DNA of 64,000 bases, from the NCBI GenBank assembly GCA_947179325.1, contig CAMXAU010000002.1:62001-126000 (forward strand), given 5' to 3'. The stretch comes from an uncultured Bacteroidales bacterium (lineage in GTDB: Bacteria > Bacteroidota > Bacteroidia > Bacteroidales > UBA932). This document shows, in pieces, positions 9,135 to 19,089 of this stretch (position 1 is its first letter; every line of letters begins with the position of its first letter). Position numbers and translations under genes: made by a program. The notes beneath the pieces are model-generated. The model did not search any database. It saw only the letters and a program-made list of their open reading frames with translations, and was not told the DNA's origin.

Positions 9135-9782
9135 ATGCTAATAGACATTCTTAAAGGTTTCTTGATAGGCATCTGCGCATCGGCCCCCATCGGACCGATT
9201 GCGATACTTGTCGTGCAGAAGACATTGAGCAAAGGCCAGAAGGCAGGTTTCATGACAGGTATGGGAGCCTGCATAGTGGACACCATATTCGCGGTCATAG
9301 CACTGTTCGCGCTGACATTTGCCCAGGAGTTCATGACCAGCCACAAGGAGCTTATCTTCATAATAGGAGGCGTCATAGTCGCCATTCTCGGGTGGAGCAT
9401 GAGCACTTCTGACCCTTTCCGCAAGCTCAAGTCGGACAATGCCTCCGGAGTATCCGTGAAAGATTTCCTGCAGGCACTGATGATGGGGCTTTCCAATCCG
9501 GGAGCCATTCTCGTGATATTCACGCTGTTCGCATTCTTCGGCATAGGCTCACAGGACAAGGAGGACTGGAGCATCCTGCCAGTCATATTGTCAGTAAGCG
9601 CAGGTGCGACAATATGGTGGCTCGGGGTAACTTCCCTGCTCAACCATTTCAGAAAAAGATTCAAGCTCCGTACAATACTGTGGATCAACAGGATAACCGG
9701 AGCCATCGTGATAATCATAGGTATCGTACTGCTTGGCGAAGGGCTTTACAGGGTCATTTTCCAGGGGATACCGTTGAAATAG
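9135..9782 (+). CDS. LysE/RhtB-family exporter
   Basis: A 215-residue integral membrane protein with six hydrophobic segments. The N-terminal signature GFLIGICASAPIGPIAIL and the later GLSNPGAILVIFTLFAF are typical of LysE-type amino-acid exporters. A charged loop lies near residues 95-115. The substrate cannot be told. It is the first gene of a plus-strand group with the DUF362 protein (38 bp gap), the PASTA protein and rluD. Confidence 0.9.
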   Translation: MLIDILKGFLIGICASAPIGPIAILVVQKTLSKGQKAGFMTGMGACIVDTIFAVIALFALTFAQEFMTSHKELIFIIGGVIVAILGWSMSTSDPFRKLKSDNASGVSVKDFLQALMMGLSNPGAILVIFTLFAFFGIGSQDKEDWSILPVILSVSAGATIWWLGVTSLLNHFRKRFKLRTILWINRITGAIVIIIGIVLLGEGLYRVIFQGIPLK

Positions 9783-9820
9783 TCCGGTCCAGAACATTAA
9801 ACCCGTAAAACAGAACAATC

Positions 9821-10948
9821 ATGGAAAAGTCAAAAGTTTATTTTACCGACCTGCGCACAACGCCAGGCAACGACATGCTCACAAAGCTCGCAAGACTTGT
9901 CAGGAGAGCAGGGATAGAAAGCATTGACTTCAACGGGAAATTCACTGCCATAAAGATACATTTCGGGGAACCGGGCAACCTTGCCTACATAAGGCCCAAC
10001 TATGCAGCAAGGATTGTCGACATTGTAAGGGAGCTTGGCGGGAAGGTATTCCTGACAGACAGCAACACCCTGTACTCCGGAGGACGCTCCAATGCCGTTG
10101 ACCACCTGCATGCGGCAATGGACAATGGATTCAACAGGATATCTGCACATGCCGATGTGATCATTGCGGACGGACTAAAGGGGACAGACTACAGGGAGAT
10201 TCCTTCCGGGGGCGAGTTCTGCCCGTCACCGAAAATCGGGTCCGCCATAGCTGACGCAGATATCGTAATCTCGATGAACCACTTCAAGGGACATGAGCAG
10301 AGCGGATTCGGGGGCGCACTGAAAAACCTCGGCATGGGTTCAGCGAGCGTCGGGGGAAAACTGGAACTGCATTCGTCATCCCAGCCCTGCATAAACGAGG
10401 GGAACTGCATAGGATGCAGGATATGCGAGAAATACTGCCGCCACAATGCAGTGACTGTACTGGACAGGAAAGCCCGCATAGACTACAGCAGATGCGTCGG
10501 GTGCGGACAGTGCGTTGCTGTATGCCAGCATGACGCGGCCATAGTAAAGGACTATGACACCTCAGAGACTCTCAACTACAAGATTGCGGAATACGCCCTC
10601 GCTGTTGTACAGGGCAAGCCGAACTTCCATATAAGCTTCATAATGAACGTATCCCCTAACTGCGACTGCTGGAACCACAACGACGCCGCAATCGTGCCGG
10701 ACCTCGGGATAGCGGCATCATTCGACCCGGTGGCACTTGACTGCGCATGCGCTGACCTCGTAAAGGCAGCCCCGACACTGACAGGGAATGCGATAACAGA
10801 CAAGGAGCATGGGACACACCACCATCACCACAAGGGAGAAGACAAATTCCATATTGTCCATCCGGACACTGACTGGAAGGCCGGAGTAAGGCATGGAGAA
10901 AAGATAGGGCTTGGCTCAATGGACTATGAACTTGTCACAGTAAAATAG
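9821..10948 (+). CDS. DUF362 protein with two [4Fe-4S] motifs
   Basis: A 375-residue protein with an N-terminal DUF362 domain (about 1-180) and two ferredoxin-type cluster motifs, CIGCRICEKYC (about 196-206) and CVGCGQCVAVC (about 226-236). It is found widely in anaerobes and its function is not established. Redox or electron transfer is inferred from the clusters. No signal peptide is seen. Odd: a run of five His near residue 330 (GTHHHHHKGED), which could bind metal. Confidence 0.9.
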   Translation: MEKSKVYFTDLRTTPGNDMLTKLARLVRRAGIESIDFNGKFTAIKIHFGEPGNLAYIRPNYAARIVDIVRELGGKVFLTDSNTLYSGGRSNAVDHLHAAMDNGFNRISAHADVIIADGLKGTDYREIPSGGEFCPSPKIGSAIADADIVISMNHFKGHEQSGFGGALKNLGMGSASVGGKLELHSSSQPCINEGNCIGCRICEKYCRHNAVTVLDRKARIDYSRCVGCGQCVAVCQHDAAIVKDYDTSETLNYKIAEYALAVVQGKPNFHISFIMNVSPNCDCWNHNDAAIVPDLGIAASFDPVALDCACADLVKAAPTLTGNAITDKEHGTHHHHHKGEDKFHIVHPDTDWKAGVRHGEKIGLGSMDYELVTVK

Positions 10949-10975
10949 GAAACAAGACTAAAAAAACAATAATAT

Positions 10976-11785
10976 ATGGGAATCAAAAGCTTTTTCAGCA
11001 ACTGGATTGTAAAGAACATATTGCTTGCAGCACTGCTCATGGCCATCCTTATCGGGGCTGCCCAGATACTGCTCAATGTAACGACGAGGCACAACAAGGA
11101 GATAGTGGTGCCTGACTTCACCAACATGACAGTGCAGGAGGCGCAGAGGATAGCCGCACTGAACGACATGACAATCGAGGTCACCGACTCAGTGTATATC
11201 AAGAGGATGGAGCGCGGGACCGTATACAGACATACTCCAGGGGCCGGGAGCCATGTAAAGAAAGGCAGGAGGATAATGCTCACAATCAATGCAGTAAACC
11301 CGAAAAGCGTGACTATGCCGAATCTTGTAGGATATTCCATGAGACAGGCCAAGGCGGAGCTTCTCTCAAGGGGGCTGTCGCTCGGGAAACTCATATATGT
11401 GAACGACATCGCCACCAACAATGTCCTCAGCCAGCTGTATAACAGTTCTGAGGTCGACCCGGGCAAGAAGATCGAGAGCGAATCAGTCATAGACCTTGTT
11501 GTCGGGCTGAACAGCACTGACAACACGACATATGTCCCGGACATAACAGGCACAAGATACCTTAATGCAGTAGATGCAATACATGACCATTCCCTCAATG
11601 TCAACAGGCTGTATTTCGACAAGACCGTGAAGGACTATTCCGACTCACTGGACGCTGTAGTCTACAGGCAGTCACCAGAAATGTCGATGACAGCCATCCG
11701 CATGGGAAGCCCTGTCACGCTGTACCTGACAAAAGACAAGAACAAGGTACCTGTCAAGCAGGAGCCTAAAACCTCTATAGAATAA
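10976..11785 (+). CDS. Membrane-anchored PASTA-domain protein
   Basis: A 269-residue protein with one N-terminal membrane helix (about 13-35) and three extracytoplasmic PASTA repeats (about 43-110, 111-185 and 186-255) with motifs such as VPDFTNMTVQEAQ, MPNLVGYSMRQAK and VPDITGTRYLNA. PASTA domains in other bacteria bind muropeptides or uncrosslinked peptidoglycan. No kinase or transpeptidase domain is attached. Placement just before rluD is a known Bacteroidetes arrangement. A cell-wall sensing or scaffolding role is inference. Confidence 0.9.
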   Translation: MGIKSFFSNWIVKNILLAALLMAILIGAAQILLNVTTRHNKEIVVPDFTNMTVQEAQRIAALNDMTIEVTDSVYIKRMERGTVYRHTPGAGSHVKKGRRIMLTINAVNPKSVTMPNLVGYSMRQAKAELLSRGLSLGKLIYVNDIATNNVLSQLYNSSEVDPGKKIESESVIDLVVGLNSTDNTTYVPDITGTRYLNAVDAIHDHSLNVNRLYFDKTVKDYSDSLDAVVYRQSPEMSMTAIRMGSPVTLYLTKDKNKVPVKQEPKTSIE

Positions 11786-11801
11786 ATTTGCCTTGAAGAC
11801 A

Positions 11802-12917
11802 ATGACAAATCCATCAGACAGATATATAGGCTTTAGTGAAGAGGATACGGAGGACTTCTGCCCCGGCATCCCTGGAGACGAAGCAGCATACGAAGACGAG
11901 CAGCAGGAAATGTTCGAGCACTACAGGTTCGACATTGACAAGGGACAGACACCGATGCGTGTCGACAAATACCTCGCCACCCACATGGAATATACATCCA
12001 GGCATCGCATACAGCTGGCGATCAAGCAGGAGTATATCAGGGTGAACGGCAAGGTAGCCAAGGCGAACTGTGTCATAAGGCCCGGTGACGTGGTGACATT
12101 TGTAATGCCATACCAGAGACGCGGCCTGGAGATTCTGCCGGAGAATATCCCCCTTGACATTGTCCATGAAGACGATGACCTGCTCGTGCTCAACAAGCCG
12201 GCTGGGCTGGTGGTGCATCCCGGGCACGGACATTTCAGCGGAACACTTGTAAATGCGCTTGCATACCACCTAGGAATAAGCCAGGGGGCAGATGCACAGG
12301 ATGAAAGGATGGGAGTCCTTGTGCACAGGATTGACAAGGACACATCAGGGCTTCTCGTCGTGGCCAAAAATGATGAGTCGCAGCTTGACCTTGCCAAACA
12401 GTTCTTTGTCCACTCCATCGAGCGCAGATATGTAGCGATTGTCTGGGGAAATGTCAAGGAAGATGAAGGCACTATCACAGGCAACATTGGACGCGACCCT
12501 AACGACAGGATGCGCTTCAAGGTCTTTCCTGAAGGCGACCACGGGAAACACGCCGTCACACATTACCGTGTGCTTGAGAGATTCGGGTATGTCACAGTCG
12601 TTGAATGCCGCCTGGAGACGGGACGCACGCATCAGATACGTGTACACTTCAACTATATCGGGCACCCTCTGTTCAATGACGAGCGGTATGACGGTGCAGA
12701 GATACGCAAAGGCACGATATACGCCAAATACCGCCAGTTCATAGAGAACTGCTTCAAGCTTCTTCCACGCCAGGCCCTGCATGCCAAGACCTTAGGATTC
12801 ATACATCCAAGGACGAAAGAGCACATGCAGTTTGACTCCCCTATTCCGGACGATATGCAGGCCCTTATAGACAAGTGGCGCAAATATTCCCAGAACCTTA
12901 CTCCTGAACTGGAGTAG
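11802..12917 (+). CDS. rluD: RluD-type 23S rRNA pseudouridine synthase
   Basis: A 371-residue enzyme that isomerises uridines in helix 69 of 23S rRNA. It has an acidic N-terminal extension of about 45 residues, an S4 RNA-binding domain (about 45-110), and the pseudouridine synthase domain with catalytic Asp178 in HRIDKDTSGLLVVAK, followed by RTHQIRVH. An upstream in-frame TTG at 11793 is possible, but the ATG at 11802 is preferred. The last 20 bp overlap the 3' end of the convergent EamA gene. Confidence 0.94.
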   Translation: MTNPSDRYIGFSEEDTEDFCPGIPGDEAAYEDEQQEMFEHYRFDIDKGQTPMRVDKYLATHMEYTSRHRIQLAIKQEYIRVNGKVAKANCVIRPGDVVTFVMPYQRRGLEILPENIPLDIVHEDDDLLVLNKPAGLVVHPGHGHFSGTLVNALAYHLGISQGADAQDERMGVLVHRIDKDTSGLLVVAKNDESQLDLAKQFFVHSIERRYVAIVWGNVKEDEGTITGNIGRDPNDRMRFKVFPEGDHGKHAVTHYRVLERFGYVTVVECRLETGRTHQIRVHFNYIGHPLFNDERYDGAEIRKGTIYAKYRQFIENCFKLLPRQALHAKTLGFIHPRTKEHMQFDSPIPDDMQALIDKWRKYSQNLTPELE

Positions 12918-13836
12918 CAGAAGCTTTCATCTCGTCAGCTGCAGAACGGCTGCGGCTGACAATGAGCACTCCAAGGAAAACCATCAGCGCAGACAGCACC
13001 TTCTGCCATGAAAGCGAATCCATCCCGATGCATATGCTTATTGATGTCGCTATTATCGGCTGGGCATAGCTGTACATGCTCACCAATGTAGGACGCAGGC
13101 GTTTCTGGCCGAAAGGTATGAGGAAATAGCTCACGAACGTTGCAAACACAATAAGGAACGAAAGTTCCCACAGATATTCTGCAGGCAAGAGCGACCAGCG
13201 GATCCCGGCTGCCTCCCTGCCAGCCATAGGCAAAGAGACCAGTGCCGAAAACAGGAATATCCATTTCATGAATGTCACAACCGAATATTTCTGGATCAGA
13301 GGCTTGAATATCCCGAGATACAACGAGAAGCTCAGGCCATTCAGGAACATGAGGAATATCCCGTACAGGCTGCTGTCAGGTGCTCCGCCACCAGAGGTGG
13401 ACCTGCTGAGGATAAGCATGACTGTACCGCACAGGCTCAGCAGCACACCTCCGGCCTTCTTCAATGTCACAGGCTCCTTTATTGCAATCGCCGCAATGAA
13501 CATCGTATAGACAGGAGAGAGTGCACTTATGATCGAGCTGTTCATAGGTGTTATATCCGGAATCGCGACAAGGAACGTCAGCTGCGTCACAAAAAAGCCA
13601 AGCAGAGACGCCGCGAAAATTTTCGGAAAATCCTTCTTGTCCACCCTTTCCTTAGGCTGAAATATGGATATGAGCCAGAACAGCGAGCCTGCCCCTATGG
13701 AACGGAGCAGGAAAATTGCGACCGGAGAAATGGCATGGCTGCTGGTCAGGTCCTTGCACACAATGATATTGACTCCGAATATAGCGTAGGCTATAAAACA
13801 GGCCATATGCCCATATATTGAATCCCTTGTATTCAC
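12898..13836 (-). CDS. EamA/DMT-family transporter
   Basis: A 312-residue inner-membrane protein with ten hydrophobic segments arranged as two EamA repeats (about 10-145 and 160-300). It probably exports a small metabolite. The start used is GTG at 13836, giving ten residues before the first helix (GHMACFIAYAIFG); an ATG at 13806 would start almost inside the helix. It overlaps the convergent rluD by 20 bp. Confidence 0.9.
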   Translation of the reverse strand: MNTRDSIYGHMACFIAYAIFGVNIIVCKDLTSSHAISPVAIFLLRSIGAGSLFWLISIFQPKERVDKKDFPKIFAASLLGFFVTQLTFLVAIPDITPMNSSIISALSPVYTMFIAAIAIKEPVTLKKAGGVLLSLCGTVMLILSRSTSGGGAPDSSLYGIFLMFLNGLSFSLYLGIFKPLIQKYSVVTFMKWIFLFSALVSLPMAGREAAGIRWSLLPAEYLWELSFLIVFATFVSYFLIPFGQKRLRPTLVSMYSYAQPIIATSISICIGMDSLSWQKVLSALMVFLGVLIVSRSRSAADEMKASATPVQE

Positions 13837-13872
13837 AGCATTGATTTTTTAGCGCGCGAAGATACAAAAATA

Positions 13873-13898
13873 GGGTGAACGCAAAAATACATTCACCC
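13873..13898 (-). terminator. Terminator of the outer-membrane beta-barrel gene
   Basis: A GGGTGAA stem with its complement around a 12-nt loop. Read on the minus strand it is followed by TATTTTTG. It sits 25 bp past the stop codon of the beta-barrel gene. Confidence 0.65.
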
Positions 13899-13922
13899 CA
13901 TTTTATCTCTTATGTCACAGGA

Positions 13923-16900
13923 CTACCTTCCTGGAGGAGGCCCCATAGGTCCTCTTCCACCAGGACCGCCCATCATTCCGCCAGACTGGCTGCCCTTTCC
14001 TTTTCCGAAATTACCGAAACGGTATGTAAGAGAAAGCATGACATAGCGTCCAAGGGTATTGTTCCTGATCTCCTGATGATAGTTGGAGGCATCTGTAATA
14101 GAGAGGTTCTTTGACTGGTTCAGTATGTCATAGGCCTTGAGGGAGAGTGTGAACTGGTTCTTGAAAAGCAGCTTTGAAAGCTCTGCATTCCAGACATATT
14201 CATCCTCCTGGGCAGTTGTATATCCACGGTACCAGTTGTAGTTAAGGTCTGAGGCAAGAGTGATTCCTCCTGGGATTGTCCAGTTCATCGAGGCATTCGC
14301 CTGGTTGCTCCACCGTGCCTTCTGAGACTCCTGGACCGTATACCAGCTCTTGTTATATACAGTGCGTCCACCGACATTCAGTTCTACGATATTGCTTGTG
14401 AACTTGACAGAAAGCCTTTCAGTGAAAGTCACATTCTGCATGATATTGGTAGAGAAATAATCGTTGAAGTCAAGCTTTGCAGAACCGGCTGCAGAATGGT
14501 TGAAGAAATCAGCATTGAACTTGTCATAATCGAATTCGGCTGTCTCATGGTTATAGTAGTCGTCCGTCCGGAGGGCAGACTTTCCTATATATGAGGAAGA
14601 CTGGCTGAAATTAGTCCTGAAGAAATTCATTATGGAGAAGTTGGACTTCGCTATAGGTGCATTAAGGAAGAAGTCCACGCTTGCATTTCCGCTTGACGGC
14701 CCGTTGAGAGGCATGCTGTACTGTCCGCCATTGTCACCATACCATACCGCGCTGGTTATCGGATTCTGTACAAGCCCCGCTCCGAAACGTCCCCTTATGG
14801 AGAAGAATGTCTGCTTGTTGGTATATCCGAAATGCCCCCTCATGTTATGGCTGAAATAAGGCTTCAGGTACGGGTTACCGAAAGAGACGTTGAGAGGGTC
14901 GGAGTTGTCCGGGACAGGCATGAGCTGTGAGGTAGACGGCTGAGAGGAGCGTCCCCTGTAGAAGAAGCGCAGTTCAGAATTGTCAGTGAACTCATAGCTG
15001 AACATCGCCTGGGGCGCCCAGTTCCACACAGTATATGTTGTGTCAATCTGCCTGGTGTATGAATCAGTGCTGTTGTGCGTTGTAGTCGGCTGGAGCGAAG
15101 CCCCGATCTGTGCACGCAGCTTGCCTTTCTGGTACTGGAGATTCAGTCCGGCATTATGGTTCTGGCTGATGTTCGTTATCTCGCTGGAATAGGTCTTGTC
15201 CAGCACCTCTCCATCTCTCTTGTATCCGACCCATCCTGCTGCAAAATCTTCAATGGCACCAGAATTATAGGCATCCTTGTCGCTGTGGCTTCTCGCCCAG
15301 CTGTAGTTGTATGATGCCTCCAGATAAAGGTCATGCCCGAGAGGCTCAGTATATGACACCCTCGTGTTGATTGACTGGCTGTTGCTGACGCTTGTTATTC
15401 TCTGGTTGACAATATCCTCAACAGAGTTGGCAAGTTCATCCACGATATCATAGTTTCTCGTAAGGGACTGGTTGAGCGCATCCAGGAGCCTGTTTCCGGA
15501 GAAACTGTACCGCACATTTGCAGAAAGTGTCCTTCCTGGCTTGCCGAGCCTCTGGCGGAAAAGCAGGAAACCGCTTGTCGACCAGTTCTTGTTGTTTCCG
15601 AGTGTATGGCTGAAACCGTCGTTGGTCCTTACTGTATCCCCGTATTCCGAACGGTAGCGGCTTGTAGTGAAGTCAGAATATTCATTATAGCTTCCTGAGC
15701 CGAAATTGACCTGAGGCTCAAAGAGGATAGAGGTGTTCTTGCTGAACTTGTGCTCAAGGCGCACTCCGAAACGATGTCCCTGTGTATTCGTATTGCTGTA
15801 GCCATATCCGTCATTGCGTCCATAACGTTCAGGGCCTCCGTTATTATAGATAAGCTGGTCCCCGTTGTCAAGATATGTGATCTTGTCACTTTTTTCAAGG
15901 AGCGATTTCGCAGAACCGCTGTACAGATAGTTTCCGGCAAGGTCCATGTCACCGTCAAAAAGAGTCCACGCACCATTAACTCCCCCCATCCAGGAAGTAG
16001 TGATGCCGTTGTTGCCTCCCCATCCGCCGGTTCCACGGCCCATTCCGCCGCCACCTCCTCTCATCGAGGACATCATGCTGCCTGCCATGTCATTGAAGCC
16101 ACGGTTGTTGGTGTTGTTTCCGTTCAGGATTATGCTCAGCTGGCTCTTGTCTGTAAAGCGTCCAACCATGGCGGCACCCTGGTATCTCCAGTCGCCGTCC
16201 GACCATTTCTGCTGAAGGTCATGGCCACCTCCGGCCTGTACGTTTCCGAACCATCCCTGCATCATTCCTGGCTTGAGCGAGAGGTCGATGACCGTCTCCT
16301 CCTCACCGTCATCGATACCGGTGAACTGCGCCTGGTCGGATTTCTTCTCGACCACCTTCACCTTCTGGATGATCTTTGCCGGGATATTCTTGCTGGCCAG
16401 CTGCGGGTCATCAAGGAAGAAAGTCTTTCCGTCAATCGTAATCTTTGTTATGGTCTCGCCATTTGCAGTAATGCTTCCGTCGCTCCCGACCTCGACACCA
16501 GGGAGCTTTTTCAGAAGCTCCTCAAGCATGTCATTGTCCGTAGTCTTGAATGAAGATGCATTATATTCTATAGTGTCTTTCTTGACTGTAATAGGGTTAC
16601 CCACAGCCGAGACCTTGGCGGCATCAAGGACCTGCACATCCTCGCCCATCTTTATCATACCGAGATCCACAAGCTTACCTTCAACCTTGACGGTAGTCTC
16701 ATAGGCATTATATCCCATAAGCTCCGCCTTGAGCTTGAATGTCCCTTTTTTGACCCCAGTGAACTCAGCTTTTCCCTCAGAGGTGCTGAGCACATATTTG
16801 TAGGCCTTTGAAGACCCCTCTTCAAGCAAAGAGACAGTGGCGAACGCTATAGGTTCACCTGTCTTCCCGTCAGAAAGTTCAATCCTGACAGAGCCGCCCT

Positions 16901-16982
16901 GGGCATAGGCCGGAGCCTGGTTAATGAAAATGGCCAGAAGGCATGCCAGTCCGGTCAACACAGCAGAAATTTTTCCCATCAT
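13923..16982 (-). CDS. Outer-membrane beta-barrel protein, TonB-receptor-like
   Basis: A 1019-residue protein with a signal peptide ending near AYAQ (residue 28), a carboxypeptidase-regulatory-like domain (about 30-115), a plug-like segment (about 125-235) with LEELLKKLPGVEV, and a long barrel. It resembles the Bacteroidetes outer-membrane beta-barrel family (OMP_b-brl_3), not classic SusC. Gly-rich patches are visible in the barrel (near 310-325) and at the tail, which ends in PPPGR. The ligand is unknown. No SusD partner is adjacent. A second ATG lies one codon in. Confidence 0.9.
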   Translation of the reverse strand: MMGKISAVLTGLACLLAIFINQAPAYAQGGSVRIELSDGKTGEPIAFATVSLLEEGSSKAYKYVLSTSEGKAEFTGVKKGTFKLKAELMGYNAYETTVKVEGKLVDLGMIKMGEDVQVLDAAKVSAVGNPITVKKDTIEYNASSFKTTDNDMLEELLKKLPGVEVGSDGSITANGETITKITIDGKTFFLDDPQLASKNIPAKIIQKVKVVEKKSDQAQFTGIDDGEEETVIDLSLKPGMMQGWFGNVQAGGGHDLQQKWSDGDWRYQGAAMVGRFTDKSQLSIILNGNNTNNRGFNDMAGSMMSSMRGGGGGMGRGTGGWGGNNGITTSWMGGVNGAWTLFDGDMDLAGNYLYSGSAKSLLEKSDKITYLDNGDQLIYNNGGPERYGRNDGYGYSNTNTQGHRFGVRLEHKFSKNTSILFEPQVNFGSGSYNEYSDFTTSRYRSEYGDTVRTNDGFSHTLGNNKNWSTSGFLLFRQRLGKPGRTLSANVRYSFSGNRLLDALNQSLTRNYDIVDELANSVEDIVNQRITSVSNSQSINTRVSYTEPLGHDLYLEASYNYSWARSHSDKDAYNSGAIEDFAAGWVGYKRDGEVLDKTYSSEITNISQNHNAGLNLQYQKGKLRAQIGASLQPTTTHNSTDSYTRQIDTTYTVWNWAPQAMFSYEFTDNSELRFFYRGRSSQPSTSQLMPVPDNSDPLNVSFGNPYLKPYFSHNMRGHFGYTNKQTFFSIRGRFGAGLVQNPITSAVWYGDNGGQYSMPLNGPSSGNASVDFFLNAPIAKSNFSIMNFFRTNFSQSSSYIGKSALRTDDYYNHETAEFDYDKFNADFFNHSAAGSAKLDFNDYFSTNIMQNVTFTERLSVKFTSNIVELNVGGRTVYNKSWYTVQESQKARWSNQANASMNWTIPGGITLASDLNYNWYRGYTTAQEDEYVWNAELSKLLFKNQFTLSLKAYDILNQSKNLSITDASNYHQEIRNNTLGRYVMLSLTYRFGNFGKGKGSQSGGMMGGPGGRGPMGPPPGR

Positions 16983-17060
16983 AATAATTTGTTAGAGATT
17001 CAGGAACTGTCCCGGTTCACCGCCGGAGCGGCATAATATCCCGGAAGTTCCCTGGAATAC

Positions 17061-17085
17061 ACACAAAAATCCGCCATAAGGCGGA
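17061..17085 (-). terminator. Terminator of ruvC
   Basis: A perfect 6-bp stem TCCGCC/GGCGGA with a 4-nt loop (17070-17085), followed on the minus strand by TTTTTGTGT. It lies 48 bp past the ruvC stop. Confidence 0.8.
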
Positions 17086-17133
17086 CACATCGGAGATTTA
17101 GACAAATCCGGCCGGCAAAGGTTTAACAGGCCG

Positions 17134-17691
17134 TCACATTTTTTTTACCCTGTCCGGATTATCTGCAAGAAACTTCTTCCAGTCCGATTTCCCTCCAATT
17201 CCGGCAAGGGGGCTGGACTGCTCATAATAGTGGCACAAAGCAATGGCCAGCGCATCCGTAGCATCAAGGTGTTTCGGGTCAAGCTTTACATTCAATGTCT
17301 TCTGTATCATTGTGCTGACCTGCTCCTTTGACGCTGCTCCATTCCCGCAGATCGCTATTTTAGCCTTTCTCGGTGCATATTCCGAGACTGGGATACCACG
17401 GATGGTGGCTGCCGTGATGGCTGCCCCCTGCGCCCGTCCCAGCTTCAGGATGACCTGGGCGTTCTTGCCATAGAACGGAGATTCAACAGCGAGTTCATCC
17501 GCCTTTACTGTCTCAAGTATTTCATCGACTCCGGCAAAGATATTGGCCAGCTTTTCAAAAGGGTCCTTGATCTTGCGGAGGTCAAAGACTCCCATGTCCA
17601 TGTAATGCGGCCCCCTGGAGTCTATTTTGATGACCCCGTAACCAAGTATGTTGGTTCCGGGGTCAATTCCAAGTATTATCTTATCTTTCAT
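17134..17691 (-). CDS. ruvC: Holliday junction endonuclease RuvC
   Basis: A 185-residue nuclease that resolves Holliday junctions. Acidic catalytic residues are present at Asp10 (GIDPGTN), Glu70 (AVESPF) and Asp143/Asp146 (LDATDALA), with spacing very close to E. coli RuvC (7, 66, 138, 141). It is slightly longer than the E. coli protein through a basic C-terminal tail. It lies 39 bp downstream of serS on the same strand. Confidence 0.95.
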   Translation of the reverse strand: MKDKIILGIDPGTNILGYGVIKIDSRGPHYMDMGVFDLRKIKDPFEKLANIFAGVDEILETVKADELAVESPFYGKNAQVILKLGRAQGAAITAATIRGIPVSEYAPRKAKIAICGNGAASKEQVSTMIQKTLNVKLDPKHLDATDALAIALCHYYEQSSPLAGIGGKSDWKKFLADNPDRVKKM

Positions 17692-17730
17692 AAGACAGTA
17701 CGCCTTTCCCCTGCAAGGGGAACAGGAAGA

Positions 17731-19002
17731 TTAATCTATACAGTCAAATCCGGTGTAAGGGCGGAGCACCTCAGGAATGACAATCTTGCCGTCCCTCTGA
17801 TTATTCTCAAGCAATGCAGCGACAACACGAGGCAATGCAAGTGAAGAACCGTTAAGGGTGTGCGCAAGCTGTGTCTTCCCGTCTGCATCCTTATAGCGGA
17901 GCTTCAGACGGTTAGCCTGGTATGACTCGAAATTCGACACAGAGCTTATCTCAAGCCAGCGTCCCTGCGCTGCCGAATACACCTCGAAATCATATGTTAT
18001 TGCAGAAGTGAAGCTCATGTCGCCTCCGCAAAGGCGCAGAATCCTGTAAGGAAGCCCAAGCGAGCTTACAATCCCCTCCACATGTGCAATCATCTCGTCC
18101 AATGCGGCATATGAATCCTCAGGTTTCTCGATACGTACAATCTCCACCTTGTCAAACTGATGCAGACGGTTCAGTCCGCGCACGTCCTTTCCATATGAGC
18201 CGGCCTCGCGGCGGAAACAAGGTGTATACGCAGTCATCTTGACCGGGAAGTCATTGTTTCCGAGGATGACATCACGGTATATATTGGTAACAGGAACCTC
18301 CGCTGTAGGAACAAGGTAATAATTGTCCAGGGTGGCATGATACATCTGTCCCTCCTTGTCAGGAAGCTGTCCGGTACCGAATCCGGATGCCTCGTTCACC
18401 ATTACAGGAGGCTCCACCTCAAGGTAGCCAGCCTTGGCATTGATGTCAAGGAAGTAGTTGATAAGCGCCCTCTGCAGCCTTGCACCTTTACCTTTATATA
18501 CAGGGAAGCCTGCCCCGGTAAGCTTTACGCCAAGGTCGAAGTCTATAATGTCAAATTTTTTCGCAAGCTCCCAGTGCGGCTGCGCATCTGCGCCAAGCTC
18601 CGGGATGTCATTGCCCATCTTTACAACGACATTGTCCTCTGCACCCTTTCCTTCAGGAACCTGGTCACAAGGGATGTTAGGAAGAAGGACTATGAGCGAA
18701 TTGAGTTCTGCGTTGTTCGCATCTGACTGTTCCTGGAGCTTCTTTGACTGCTCCTTGAGGGCAGCGACCTCTTTCTTTATCTCCTCTGCCTCTTCCCTCT
18801 TTCCTTCCTTCATCAGGCCTCCGATCATGGCAGCCTTCCTGTTCTGCTGCGCAAGACAGGAGTCAAGCTCCGCCTGGAGAGCCCTTCTGCTGCTGTCCAA
18901 GCCGTTTATCTTTGCTACTATTTCCTTAGCATCAAAATTCTTTACTGCAAGTTTCTCGATGACAAACTCCGGATTTTCACGGAGCAATTTAAGTGTAAGC
19001 AT
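17731..19002 (-). CDS. serS: Seryl-tRNA synthetase
   Basis: A 423-residue class II aminoacyl-tRNA synthetase. The N-terminal antiparallel coiled-coil arm (about 30-100, charged and Lys/Glu-rich) binds tRNA-Ser. The catalytic core shows TAEVPVTN, motif 2 FRREAGSYGKDVRG, EISSVSNFESYQANR and motif 3 LNGSSLALPRVVAALLEN. Length is normal. Confidence 0.96.
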   Translation of the reverse strand: MLTLKLLRENPEFVIEKLAVKNFDAKEIVAKINGLDSSRRALQAELDSCLAQQNRKAAMIGGLMKEGKREEAEEIKKEVAALKEQSKKLQEQSDANNAELNSLIVLLPNIPCDQVPEGKGAEDNVVVKMGNDIPELGADAQPHWELAKKFDIIDFDLGVKLTGAGFPVYKGKGARLQRALINYFLDINAKAGYLEVEPPVMVNEASGFGTGQLPDKEGQMYHATLDNYYLVPTAEVPVTNIYRDVILGNNDFPVKMTAYTPCFRREAGSYGKDVRGLNRLHQFDKVEIVRIEKPEDSYAALDEMIAHVEGIVSSLGLPYRILRLCGGDMSFTSAITYDFEVYSAAQGRWLEISSVSNFESYQANRLKLRYKDADGKTQLAHTLNGSSLALPRVVAALLENNQRDGKIVIPEVLRPYTGFDCID

Positions 19003-19022
19003 ATTATTGTCGTTTTAATTGA

Positions 19023-19063
19023 AGAGAGGGCTATTGACTCACCCCGGAGTAACAGCCCTCTCT
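19023..19063. terminator. Hairpin between rpmA and serS
   Basis: A perfect 10-bp stem AGAGAGGGCT with its complement and a 21-nt loop, in the gap between the rpmA stop and the serS start. The T-tract is weak, so it could be a terminator for rplU-rpmA or an RNA processing or attenuation structure ahead of serS. Confidence 0.55.
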
Positions 19064-19089
19064 AAATATTCATCTCTTCCCCCGAGCAA

